Shown: piece by piece, positions 42,027 through 49,770 of the stretch
Layout: the number at the start of each line of letters is the position of its first letter
Position numbering within the stretch: position 1 is the first letter of the stretch
Assembly: GCA_002281855.1 (NCBI GenBank)
Contig: NCHQ01000001.1
Location: forward strand, 248,001 to 312,000
DNA from: Rhodospirillales bacterium 24-66-33
GTDB lineage: Bacteria; Pseudomonadota; Alphaproteobacteria; Reyranellales; Reyranellaceae
DNA: 64,000 nt
Direction: 5' to 3'
Translations under genes and position numbers: made by a program
Notes under the pieces: generated by a model
Databases searched by the model: none
Seen by the model: the letters and a program-made list of their open reading frames with translations, nothing else
What the model was told of the DNA's origin: nothing

Positions 42027-42631
42027 CGGATCGCGCCAAGGTCATCCTCTGGAGCGACTATGTCAGTCCCTACGCCTTCGTCGCCAAGGCGTGGGCCTAT
42101 GCGCTGGAGGCCGACTACGAGATCGAGCTCGAGTGGCGGCCCTATACGCTCGACATCGCCTCGTTCCAGGGCTCGGTCGAGCAACGCGATCCTCATCACT
42201 GGCGCCGCGTGCGCTATGCCTACATGGACGCGCGCCGCTTCGCCAACAAGCAGGGTCTGACCCTGATGGGGCCGAAAAAGATCTACGACGCGCGGGCGAT
42301 CAATGCCGGGATGCTCTATGCCCAGCAGCACGGCGTGTTCCGCGCCTACAACGACCTTGCGTTCGAGCGATTCTGGCGGCGCGATCTCGATCCCGAGAGT
42401 GTCGATCAGGTGACCAACACACTGGTGCAGGCCGGAGCTCCCGCCGGCTTCGCTGCCTTTCTCCATGGCGAAGGCGGTGCACGGCATGACGCGCTGCGCT
42501 CCGAGGCCGAAGCCTCGGGCATCTTCGGCGTCCCGAGCTTCGTGTTCGAGGGCGAGATTTTCTGGGGCGGCGATCGAGTCTTTCTCCTGAGAGAAAGACT
42601 CGACGAAAAAGGCGTGCCGCGCCGCCGCTAG
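42023..42631 (+). CDS. DsbA-fold 2-hydroxychromene-2-carboxylate isomerase family protein
   Basis: A 202-residue thioredoxin/kappa-GST-fold protein. The site SDYVSPYAFVAK has Ser-Pro instead of CxxC, as in HCCA isomerases, which use glutathione. The C-terminal GIFGVPSFVFEGEIFWGGDR is characteristic. The start is GTG at 42023, overlapping the membrane-protein stop as GTGA. The family isomerises a naphthalene-pathway intermediate, but most genomic members have unknown substrates. Its stop codon is shared on the opposite strand with the HPF-like gene in CTAG. Confidence 0.87.
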   Translation: MTDRAKVILWSDYVSPYAFVAKAWAYALEADYEIELEWRPYTLDIASFQGSVEQRDPHHWRRVRYAYMDARRFANKQGLTLMGPKKIYDARAINAGMLYAQQHGVFRAYNDLAFERFWRRDLDPESVDQVTNTLVQAGAPAGFAAFLHGEGGARHDALRSEAEASGIFGVPSFVFEGEIFWGGDRVFLLRERLDEKGVPRRR

Positions 42632-43011
42632 CCCTCTGCGCGATCCAGGGTCCGTTCGACGCGCTCGTGCAGGTTCTTGACCTCGCCTCGCTGCTTGCGC
42701 GCGCGTTCCTTGATCTGGCGCTTGGCACGCCGGAACGCGTCGTTCACGGCAAAGGTCGGATCCGCGAACCGCTCGTCGTCATGCGACGTGTGGTCGATGT
42801 TGACGTCGATATGGCCCGGCAGGGCGATGTGGATGTTGATGCTGAAGAGATTGCTCGTGCGGTGGTGGCGGTCGGGAACCTGCACGATGACCTGGCAGGA
42901 GGTCAGCCGGCCGTGGAGCTTCTCGAGCGTATCGATGTGTTCGCCGATCAGCGTGTTCAACGCTTCGCTCGGCGTGCCGCCCTGGTAGCTGATGCGTACC
43001 GGTGTTTCCAT
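42628..43011 (-). CDS. HPF/RaiA-family ribosome-associated protein
   Basis: A 127-residue protein of the sigma-54-modulation/S30AE fold. METPVRISYQGGTPSEALNT opens the first strand and helix, then the basic helix HIDTLEKLHGRLTSCQVIVQ and the RTSNLFSINIHIALPG strand follow. The C-terminal helix is Lys/Arg-rich (AFRRAKRQIKERARKQRG). Such proteins hibernate or silence ribosomes in stress or stationary phase. It is the short form, lacking the dimerising tail. The start is the ATG matching the family N-terminus. Confidence 0.83.
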   Translation of the reverse strand: METPVRISYQGGTPSEALNTLIGEHIDTLEKLHGRLTSCQVIVQVPDRHHRTSNLFSINIHIALPGHIDVNIDHTSHDDERFADPTFAVNDAFRRAKRQIKERARKQRGEVKNLHERVERTLDRAEG

Positions 43012-43137
43012 GTGAGCCTCCGCTGCTGTTCGCTCCCCCACTCAGGAAACGTAACACGACGGAGAGAAGTTGCGGAATCCATTGGCGGCGGGCCGAGCGC
43101 GCCGACGCCTTGAGATCGCCGCCTTCTTTCGGACAGG

Positions 43138-43383
43138 TTACTCGGCCGCGACGACGACAGCGTCGTCCTTTGCCGGTCGCACCACGCGATGGCTCACCAT
43201 GCGATGATGGAGCGTGCGGACCGTATCGCTGCCGCGAGTCAGGCAAAGCCACGGAAAGATCCCGTGGACGAAACAGGCCAGCGAGCCGATCAGCATTCTG
43301 CTGCCGAACCCGAAGGCCATGCCCATGTGTTGGAGATAGGTCTCGTTGACCGAGGCGGGGTGTTCGGTAAAGCGGCGGATCAT
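43138..43383 (-). CDS. DUF6356 small membrane-associated protein
   Basis: An 81-residue protein beginning MIRRFTEHPASVNETYLQHM, followed by one hydrophobic segment (MAFGFGSRMLIGSLACFVHGIFPWLCL) and then TVRTLHHRMVSHR. This fits the DUF6356 family of alphaproteobacteria, whose function is unknown. It lies between the HPF-like gene and a divergent Lrp-family regulator, with a 126-base gap holding a possible GGCGGCG/CGCCGCC stem on its 3' side. Confidence 0.8.
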   Translation of the reverse strand: MIRRFTEHPASVNETYLQHMGMAFGFGSRMLIGSLACFVHGIFPWLCLTRGSDTVRTLHHRMVSHRVVRPAKDDAVVVAAE

Positions 43384-43447
43384 GGAACGAATTCTACCGG
43401 CTGGGGCCGGAAACGGCTTGCTACCTTTGCGCCGGGACGGCCAAACT

Positions 43448-43464
43448 TGAGAACGTCATTCTCA
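43448..43464. promoter_or_regulatory. Inverted repeat just upstream of the Lrp/AsnC gene
   Basis: TGAGAA and TTCTCA flank five bases, ending nine bases before the ATG and partly merging with the CAGGAAAG ribosome-binding site. This placement suits autorepression by the Lrp-type protein. Confidence 0.5.
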
Positions 43465-43473
43465 GGAAAGCCG

Positions 43474-43953
43474 ATGGCTGGAAAATTCGTACTCGATTCC
43501 TTCGACAAGAAGATCCTCGATTGCCTTCAGGACAATTCGGACATGCCGCTCGCCGAAGTTGCGAAGCGTGTTGGTCTGTCGACGACGCCCTGCTGGCGCC
43601 GCATCAACCGCCTGCAGGAGGAGGGCATCGTGCGGTCGCGCGTGGCGCTGCTCAACCGCAAGGCGGTGAATGCGGGCGTCACCGTCTTCGTCGCGGTGCG
43701 CACGGCCCAGCACAGCGCCCAGTGGCTGACCCGGTTCGCCAAGGCCATCGCCTCGTTCCCCGAGGTCATGGACTGCTATCGCATGAGTGGTGAAATCGAC
43801 TACCTGATTCGCCTCGCGCTGCCCGACATCGAGGCCTACGACGCCTTCTACAAGCGGCTCATCGCCAAGATCGAACTGTCCGACGTGACCTCGATGTTTG
43901 CGATGGAGGAGATCAAGTCGACCACGCGGCTGCCGCTGAACTACCTGCCCTAG
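43474..43953 (+). CDS. Lrp/AsnC family transcriptional regulator
   Basis: A 159-residue regulator. The helix-turn-helix is FDKKILDCLQDNSDMPLAEV followed by KRVGLSTTPCWRRINRLQEEG (residues 10-52), and the RAM sensor domain has VTVFVAVRT, MDCYRMSGEIDYLIRL and DVTSMFAMEEI. ATG 43474, after CAGGAAAG, matches the family start; the longer frame upstream is a shadow. Lrp proteins sense amino acids or related acids. It is followed 73 bases later by a 2-hydroxyacid dehydrogenase, a possible target. Confidence 0.94.
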   Translation: MAGKFVLDSFDKKILDCLQDNSDMPLAEVAKRVGLSTTPCWRRINRLQEEGIVRSRVALLNRKAVNAGVTVFVAVRTAQHSAQWLTRFAKAIASFPEVMDCYRMSGEIDYLIRLALPDIEAYDAFYKRLIAKIELSDVTSMFAMEEIKSTTRLPLNYLP

Positions 43954-44026
43954 TTACGGGCTCTGGTTTCCCGCGTCGGCGGGCCTTAGGATTGCGCCCG
44001 TTCGCATGAAGACTTCAGGGGAAACG

Positions 44027-45022
44027 ATGAATACGGGCCCGAATACAGGCAAGAACCGCAAGAAAGTGCTGATCGTTGGCCGCATGCCGGAGGCGGGAAT
44101 CGCCGTCCTGAAGGCACGCGACGATGTCGACTACGAGATCCTGACGGACGACACGGTGCCGTCGCTGCACCCCAAGCTCGCGGACGCCAATGCCGTGACC
44201 CTCGGTGCCACGCCGTTCCGCCAGGCCGAGCTCGACGTGGCCCCCGGCATGATGGTGGTGGCCCGCCTCGGGGTCGGCTTCGATGCCGTCGAGATCCCGG
44301 CTCTGAACAAGCGCAAGATCCCGTTGATGACGACCGGCATCGCCAACTCGGTGTCCGTGGCCGAGCACGCGATGTACATGCTGCTGGCCTCGGCGCGCCT
44401 GGTGAAGAAGTACGACCGGTTCGTGCGCGAGAAGGGGTGGCTCGAGCGCCTCACCGACCTGCCGGCCGATCTGTCAGGCAAGAGCATCCTGGTGGTCGGC
44501 ATGGGCCGCATCGGCTCGCGCACGGTGAAGCGCTGCGTCGCCTTCGAGATGGACGTCTTCGTCCTCGATCCCAACTTCTCGGACGCCGACATCCAGAAAG
44601 CCGGTGCCACCAAGGTGACCGACCTGAAGGCGATCCTGCCCAAGGTCGATTTCGTCTCGATCCATTGCCCGAAGGCACCCGAAACGATCAACCTTTTCAA
44701 CAAGGAGACGCTGGGACTCATGAAGCCGGAAGCGTTCCTGGTGAACACCGCGCGCGGCGGCATCGTGAACGAAGATGCGCTGTACGAGGCGCTGAGCACC
44801 GGCAAGCTGCGCGGCGCCGGCCTCGACGTGCTCGACAAGGAGCCGCCGGATCCGGCCAACAAGCTGTTCACCCTGGAGAACGTGATCTTCAGCCCGCACA
44901 TGGCGGGCGTCACCAAGGAGGCGAGCGACCGCATGGCCGTCACCGCCATCGAGAACATCCTGAGCGTGTTCGACGGCCGGCCCAATGCGGCGAACTGCGT
45001 GAACAAGGAAGTGCTCGGCTAG
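44027..45022 (+). CDS. D-isomer-specific 2-hydroxyacid dehydrogenase
   Basis: NAD-dependent enzyme of 331 residues that interconverts a D-2-hydroxyacid and a 2-oxoacid. The NAD loop is VVGMGRIGSR. Catalytic residues are readable as Arg in NTARGGI, Glu in LDKEPPDP and His in FSPHMAG. I start at ATG 44027 because AGGGGAAACG precedes it; ATG 44006 is open but has no site. It resembles phosphoglycerate dehydrogenase-like/hydroxypyruvate-reductase groups without the ACT domain. A strong terminator hairpin follows its stop. Confidence 0.92.
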   Translation: MNTGPNTGKNRKKVLIVGRMPEAGIAVLKARDDVDYEILTDDTVPSLHPKLADANAVTLGATPFRQAELDVAPGMMVVARLGVGFDAVEIPALNKRKIPLMTTGIANSVSVAEHAMYMLLASARLVKKYDRFVREKGWLERLTDLPADLSGKSILVVGMGRIGSRTVKRCVAFEMDVFVLDPNFSDADIQKAGATKVTDLKAILPKVDFVSIHCPKAPETINLFNKETLGLMKPEAFLVNTARGGIVNEDALYEALSTGKLRGAGLDVLDKEPPDPANKLFTLENVIFSPHMAGVTKEASDRMAVTAIENILSVFDGRPNAANCVNKEVLG

Positions 45023-45050
45023 GGGCCCGCGCGAAGGCGGAGCTTGGATA

Positions 45051-45089
45051 TGCGGCATCGGTCGAAGGCGACCGGTGCCGCAGCTTTTT
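45051..45089 (+). terminator. Intrinsic terminator directly ahead of the aldo/keto reductase
   Basis: TGCGGCATCGGTC and GACCGGTGCCGCA form a 13-bp stem with one G-T pair around a six-base loop, then GCTTTTT. The ribosome-binding AGGGGG of the next gene starts only two bases beyond the T-run, so the terminator lies in the 5' leader of that gene. Confidence 0.8.
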
Positions 45090-45101
45090 GAGGGGGTATC
45101 G

Positions 45102-46082
45102 ATGAAGTATGGACCGCTCGGCCGCTCGGGCCTGATCGTCAGCCGGATCTGTCTCGGCGGAAATTCGTGGGGTGCCAAGGGCCGGCGGGGCTGGGGCAAG
45201 TTCGACGAGTCCGAGGCCCCGGCCTATTTCACGCGCGCGCTCGACGTCGGCATCACCTTCTTCGACACGGCCGACACCTACAATTTCGGCCGGTCCGAGG
45301 AAATCATCGGCGCCACGCTCATGAAGATGGCCCGGCGCGAGGATTTCGTGCTGTCGACCAAGGTCGGCATCCGCATGAGCGACAACCAGAACGACGTCGG
45401 CACCGGCCGCAAGCACCTGATGGCCTCGGTCGATGCCCAGCTGAAGCGCCTGCAGACCGACTATATCGACCTCTACCAGGTCCATCGCCTCGATCCGCAC
45501 ACGCCGATCGAGGAGACGATATACTCGCTCGACCAGATCGTGCGCTCGGGCAAGGTGCGTTACATCGGCGGCTCGACCATGCCGGCCTACAAGTTCGCGC
45601 AGATGCTCATGATCGCCGACTGGAAGGGCTATGCCCGGCCGATTGCCATGCAGAACCTCTACAACCTGATCCAGCGCGAGGAGGAGCCCGAGATGAACCG
45701 TCTCTGTCACGAGCAGGGTGTCGGGCTCATCCCTTATTCGCCGCTGGCGCGCGGCTTCCTCGCGGGCAACCGCAGCAAGGAGGGCGGCGGGACAACCGAG
45801 CGGGCGAAGAACGACACGGTCGTGAAGGACGGGACCTATCGCGACTGCGACTGGGAGATCGTCGAGCGGCTGAAGAAGATCGCCAAGGAGAAGGGCTGCA
45901 CGCCGGCCCAGGCGGCGCTCGCCTGGTTGCTGCACAAGCCCTACATGGGCTCGCCGATCATCGGCGCCACCGACCTCGACCAGCTCACCTCGGCCGCACA
46001 GTCGACGGAGATCTCACTGACCGACGAGGAGTGCAAGGCGCTCGAGGCGCCGTATCAGTTCCGGGTTTCGCCGGTCAACTGA
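45102..46082 (+). CDS. Aldo/keto reductase
   Basis: NADPH-dependent TIM-barrel reductase of 326 residues. It opens MKYGPLGRSGLIVSRICLGG. The tetrad is visible as Asp in FFDTADTYNFG with its Tyr, Lys in STKVGIRM and His in YQVHRLDPHTPIE. The cofactor end IPYSPLARGFLAGN and IIGATDLDQL is typical of the YajO/AKR11-12 groups. AGGGGG five bases ahead supports the ATG. Its 3' end overlaps the convergent MFS gene by 28 bases. Substrate unknown. Confidence 0.94.
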   Translation: MKYGPLGRSGLIVSRICLGGNSWGAKGRRGWGKFDESEAPAYFTRALDVGITFFDTADTYNFGRSEEIIGATLMKMARREDFVLSTKVGIRMSDNQNDVGTGRKHLMASVDAQLKRLQTDYIDLYQVHRLDPHTPIEETIYSLDQIVRSGKVRYIGGSTMPAYKFAQMLMIADWKGYARPIAMQNLYNLIQREEEPEMNRLCHEQGVGLIPYSPLARGFLAGNRSKEGGGTTERAKNDTVVKDGTYRDCDWEIVERLKKIAKEKGCTPAQAALAWLLHKPYMGSPIIGATDLDQLTSAAQSTEISLTDEECKALEAPYQFRVSPVN

Positions 46083-47293
46083 GCCCGCCGGCCGATCGCG
46101 GCGGAGAACCAGAAGGCCAGCAGCGGCAGCACGACGGCCGCCGCCCAGAAGACGGGTGGCGCGCCCCAGCGGTCGACGATTGGGGCGGCGATGGGCACGC
46201 CGATCGCCTGGCCTACGAACAGGCAGAGCGCGAACAGGGCCATGCCGGCGCCGCGCGCTTCCGGCGCCATCTGGGTGCCGTTGGTCTGCAGCGTGTTGTG
46301 GAACATGTAGAACGACACGCCGGACAGGACGATGGCGGCGAACTCGACCTCGGCGTTCGTCGCCAGCGCCATCGCCGCGAAGGCGATGCCCAACCCCGTT
46401 CCGCCCCAGGTGCAGAGGCCACGCTCGCCCAGAATGCGCACGAGGTGGTGCGCGACCATCACATAGAGGAAGCCGCCGGCGCCGAAGGCCGCGACGGCGA
46501 GGCCGATGGCGGCGAAGCCCAGGTCGAAGCGCTGGTGCAGGTCGGCGCCGACGAAGGTGAAGGCCCCCCAGAAGACACCGCCTTCGAGCGCCACGACCAG
46601 GATGACCGTCATCGCCCAAGGCCGTTTGAGGACGCGGACCATCTGGCCGATCATCGAGCCCGCGGCGCGCTCGCCCGGCCGGGCGATGTCGGGTCGGGCG
46701 CGCATGACGGCGAACAGCGCGCCGCCGGCCAGGATGTAGATCGCGGCCAGCACCCAGAAGACCGAGCGCCAGCCCAGCCAGTCGCCGAGGGCGCCGCCCA
46801 GCGCCGATCCGGTCATCAAGCCGAGCGTCTGGCCGGTGAGGAAGCGGGCCAGCGTCGCCTGCCGCTTCTCATAACTCACATTGTCGCCGACCCAGGCGAT
46901 GGCGAGCGGGATGATCGCGGAGCCGGTCACTCCTGTCAGGAATCGTGCCAAAGTGAGCATGCCAAGCGACGCGGAGATCGCGCTCAGCATGCAGCAGAGG
47001 GCTGCGCCGATGCAGGCGATGGCGACCACCGGCATCTTGCCGTAGCGGTCGCCGAACGGGCCGTGCACCAACACGAAGACGCCGTTGGCGAACAGGAAGG
47101 CGGTGGCGGCGATCGAGGCGGCGCCGACGGTAACCCCGAAGGCGGCGGAGAGTTGCACCAGCAACGGATCTATCACGCGCATGTTGGCGGCCGACGCAAA
47201 GGCGGCCACCGACAACAGCACGATGGCGATCGTGGGGGCGGCGGGAGGCAGGCTGTCAGGGGCGGGCCGCGCGGAAACGGCAGGGGACGGCAT
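46055..47293 (-). CDS. MFS transporter
   Basis: A 412-residue major facilitator with about twelve membrane segments. The loop between helices 2 and 3 has the motif GPFGDRYGKMPVV, and the mirrored region GQAIGVPIAAPIVDRWG lies in the C-terminal half. The charged middle loop is near MRARPDIARPGERA. The start MPSPAVSARPAPDS gives a short cytosolic N-tail; ATG 47293 was preferred to upstream starts that read through the promoter region. It resembles DHA1-type drug or sugar exporters. It diverges from the TerC gene and overlaps the reductase at its 3' end. Confidence 0.9.
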   Translation of the reverse strand: MPSPAVSARPAPDSLPPAAPTIAIVLLSVAAFASAANMRVIDPLLVQLSAAFGVTVGAASIAATAFLFANGVFVLVHGPFGDRYGKMPVVAIACIGAALCCMLSAISASLGMLTLARFLTGVTGSAIIPLAIAWVGDNVSYEKRQATLARFLTGQTLGLMTGSALGGALGDWLGWRSVFWVLAAIYILAGGALFAVMRARPDIARPGERAAGSMIGQMVRVLKRPWAMTVILVVALEGGVFWGAFTFVGADLHQRFDLGFAAIGLAVAAFGAGGFLYVMVAHHLVRILGERGLCTWGGTGLGIAFAAMALATNAEVEFAAIVLSGVSFYMFHNTLQTNGTQMAPEARGAGMALFALCLFVGQAIGVPIAAPIVDRWGAPPVFWAAAVVLPLLAFWFSAAIGRRAQLTGETRN

Positions 47294-47359
47294 CGGTTCC
47301 GGGCTTACCGGCTTGGTCCCGTAAAATAAAGGTCTCTTGGCGGGACGCAGCAATGACTT

Positions 47360-48130
47360 ATGTTGGAGCCCATGGAAGAACTCCTGATTCTGGCCCGCGA
47401 CCCGCAAGCTTGGGCAGCTCTCGCGACCCTGATCGTCATGGAAGTCGTTCTGGGCATCGACAATCTGATCTTCATCTCGATTCTGACCAACAAGTTGCCG
47501 GAGGAGAAGCGGTCCGGCGCACGGCGCATCGGCATCGGGCTGGCGGTGTTCCTGCGGCTCGCGCTGCTGGGTGGCGTTGCCTTCATCGTTCAGCTCACCG
47601 CGCCGCTCTTTTCACTGTTCGGGCATGGGTTTTCATGGCGGGATCTCATCCTGATCGGTGGTGGACTGTTCCTGATCTACAAGGCGACCAGCGAGATTCG
47701 CCAGCATGTCGCGGCAGACCATGAAGACAAGGAAGTGTCGGTCGGCACCGCCGCGGGCGTCACGGTCGTGGGCGTGATCGGCCAGATCCTGATCCTCGAT
47801 CTCGTATTCTCGCTCGACAGCATCATCACGGCCGTCGGCATGACCGACCACATCCCGATCATGGTGATCGCCGTGGTCGTGGCGGTCGGCCTGATGCTCG
47901 CTGCAGCGGACGGGTTGGCGCGTTTCATCGGCAACAATCCGACCATCGTCATGCTGGCGCTGGGCTTCCTGTTGATGATCGGCATGACCCTGATCGCCGA
48001 CGGCATGGGCGCGCACGTGCCCAAGGGCTACATCTATGCCGCGATGGCGTTCTCCGGGTTGGTCGAGGGCCTGAACATGCTGGCGCGTCGCGCGCAGAGC
48101 AAACGTCCGTTGCGCAAGCGACCGCGCTGA
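47360..48130 (+). CDS. TerC family integral membrane protein
   Basis: A 256-residue membrane protein with about seven spans. The family signature [20 protein letters not shown] near residue 30, with its membrane aspartate, has a mirror repeat [14 protein letters not shown] about 110 residues later. TerC/YkoY proteins export manganese or help load metal onto exported enzymes. ATG 47372, with TTGGAG close ahead, is an alternative start that fits the usual MEEL-type N-terminus better. The 66-base leader shows no recognisable manganese riboswitch. Confidence 0.9.
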   Translation: MLEPMEELLILARDPQAWAALATLIVMEVVLGIDNLIFISILTNKLPEEKRSGARRIGIGLAVFLRLALLGGVAFIVQLTAPLFSLFGHGFSWRDLILIGGGLFLIYKATSEIRQHVAADHEDKEVSVGTAAGVTVVGVIGQILILDLVFSLDSIITAVGMTDHIPIMVIAVVVAVGLMLAAADGLARFIGNNPTIVMLALGFLLMIGMTLIADGMGAHVPKGYIYAAMAFSGLVEGLNMLARRAQSKRPLRKRPR

Positions 48131-48148
48131 CGCGCTGACAAGAGATGT

Positions 48149-48174
48149 CATGGCGGGCTAAGCTTCCCGCCATG
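48149..48174 (+). promoter_or_regulatory. Hairpin enclosing the SDR start codon
   Basis: CATGGCGGG and CCCGCCATG form a perfect 9-bp stem around an eight-base loop; the ATG of the following SDR gene is inside the 3' arm. No Shine-Dalgarno site is visible outside it. It may be a translation-control hairpin or an operator. Confidence 0.5.
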
Positions 48175-48924
48175 AAGCTCAAGGATCAGGTGGCCATCGT
48201 CACGGGCGCGGCATCCGGCATCGGCGCCGCGACCGCCCGGCTGTTCGCAACAGAGGGCGCAAAGGTCGCGCTCGTCGATCTCGACGAGGCGGGGTTGGCG
48301 AAAGTCGCCAGCGAGATCGGCGGCGAGACCCTCGTCATCCCGGCCGACGTCAGCAACAACGACCAGGCGCGTGCCGGCGTGGCAAAGGTCCTCGAGAAAT
48401 GGGGCCGCCTCGATGTGCTGGTGACGGCGGCGGGCGCCTCATTCGGCGGCACGGTCGACAAGGTCGACGAGGCGACCTGGGATCGCACCTTCGCGATCAA
48501 CGTGAAGGGCACCTTTCTCTGGGTCCATCACGCCATCCAGCCGATGATCGCCGCCAGATCGGGCGCCATCGTCACCCTGGGCTCGCAGCTGGCGCAGTCG
48601 AGCCTCGGGACCAACGTGGCCTACATCGCCTCCAAGGGCGCGATCGTCTCCTTCACCAAGACGGTCGCCGTCGATCACGCCGCGCAGGGCATCCGCGTCA
48701 ATGCTCTGATGCCCGGCGTCATCGACACGCCGATGCCGGCGCGCTCGTTGAAGCGCCAGCCCGATCCAGAAGCGGCCCGCACCTTCTGGAAGGTGCGTCA
48801 TCCGATGGGCCGCATCGGCCAGCCGGAGGAGGTGGCCAAGGCGGCGCTCTTCCTCGCCTCTTCCGATTCCTCCTTCACCACGGGATCGCTGCTGTTCGTC
48901 GACGGCGGCTGGACGGCGCACTGA
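48172..48924 (+). CDS. SDR family oxidoreductase
   Basis: Classical short-chain dehydrogenase of 250 residues with TGAASGIG at residues 12-19, VTAAGAS in place of NNAG, the serine in TLGSQLAQS, and the Tyr-Lys pair in YIASK. Asp in LVDLDEAG suggests NAD. The ATG is inside a hairpin; an upstream ATG at 48145 would add nine residues. One base separates its stop from the PhyH-family gene, so both are co-transcribed with the deacetylase-like gene. Confidence 0.9.
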   Translation: MKLKDQVAIVTGAASGIGAATARLFATEGAKVALVDLDEAGLAKVASEIGGETLVIPADVSNNDQARAGVAKVLEKWGRLDVLVTAAGASFGGTVDKVDEATWDRTFAINVKGTFLWVHHAIQPMIAARSGAIVTLGSQLAQSSLGTNVAYIASKGAIVSFTKTVAVDHAAQGIRVNALMPGVIDTPMPARSLKRQPDPEAARTFWKVRHPMGRIGQPEEVAKAALFLASSDSSFTTGSLLFVDGGWTAH

Positions 48925-48925
48925 C

Positions 48926-49768
48926 ATGCCGAAGAAGCTCACACCCGAACAGGTCGAAGCCTATGCGCGCGACGGCTATGTCTGCCCGGTCGACGCCTTC
49001 TCGACCGAACGGACGCGGGCCTGGCGCGACCGGCTCGAGGCCTTCGAGCGCGCCCAGGGCCAGAAGCTGACGCGCGGCCACAATTTCAAGCCGCATCTTC
49101 TGTTTCCCTGGGTCGACGAGATCGTCCATTCGCCCGAGGTGCTCGACGCGGTCGAGGACCTGATCGGCCCGGACATCCGCCTGTTCCATCTCAGCGTCTG
49201 GCCCAAGGACGCAGGCTCCGGCACCTATGTGAGCTGGCACCAGGATGCGACCTACTTCGCGCTGGAGCCGGCCTGCCACGTCACCGCTTGGGTGGCGCTC
49301 TCCGACGCGCCGGTCGAGGCGGGCTGCATGGAGGTCGTGCCGGGGTCGCACAAGCTCGGCCAGCTGCCGCACGCGGAAATGCAGGATTCCGAGAACCTGC
49401 TGTCGCGAGGGCAGGAACTGGCGGCGGATGTCGATCGCAGCCGGACGAAGTTCATGCCGGTGAGGGCCGGCCAGTTCTCGCTGCACCACACGCACCTCGT
49501 GCACAATTCGCGGCCCAACCGCTCGAACGACCGGCGCATCGGTCTCGGCATCAGCTACATCCCCACGTCGGCGCGCTGCACGTCGCCGACGCGGGTCAGC
49601 GCCATGCTGGTGCGCGGCGAGGACAGATACGGCCACTTCGACGACGAGCGCCGGCCGCTGCAGGAGGCAGGCCCCGAGGAGCGCGCCTTCCACGCCGAGG
49701 CGGTGGACAGGTTCCGACGAATGAATACCGAGCAGACCGACAACAAGGTTGCGGTCGTCAAGAGGTAG
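48926..49768 (+). CDS. Phytanoyl-CoA dioxygenase family protein
   Basis: Fe(II)/2-oxoglutarate-dependent oxygenase of 280 residues. The iron triad is readable as His and Asp of SWHQDATYF and the distal His in LVHNSRPNRS, where the nearby Arg holds 2-oxoglutarate. DGYVCPVDAF and GCMEVVPGSHKLG are family typical. The gene begins one base after the SDR stop and is followed two bases later by a polysaccharide-deacetylase-like gene. Members hydroxylate fatty acyl, amino-acid or secondary-metabolite substrates; the target here is unknown. Confidence 0.92.
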   Translation: MPKKLTPEQVEAYARDGYVCPVDAFSTERTRAWRDRLEAFERAQGQKLTRGHNFKPHLLFPWVDEIVHSPEVLDAVEDLIGPDIRLFHLSVWPKDAGSGTYVSWHQDATYFALEPACHVTAWVALSDAPVEAGCMEVVPGSHKLGQLPHAEMQDSENLLSRGQELAADVDRSRTKFMPVRAGQFSLHHTHLVHNSRPNRSNDRRIGLGISYIPTSARCTSPTRVSAMLVRGEDRYGHFDDERRPLQEAGPEERAFHAEAVDRFRRMNTEQTDNKVAVVKR

Positions 49769-49770
49769 GA

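Noticed and set aside
47294..47371. Manganese riboswitch (yybP-ykoY) upstream of TerC
   Set aside because: The leader is only about 66 bases and lacks the conserved loops; only a GTCCCG/CGGGAC dyad is present.
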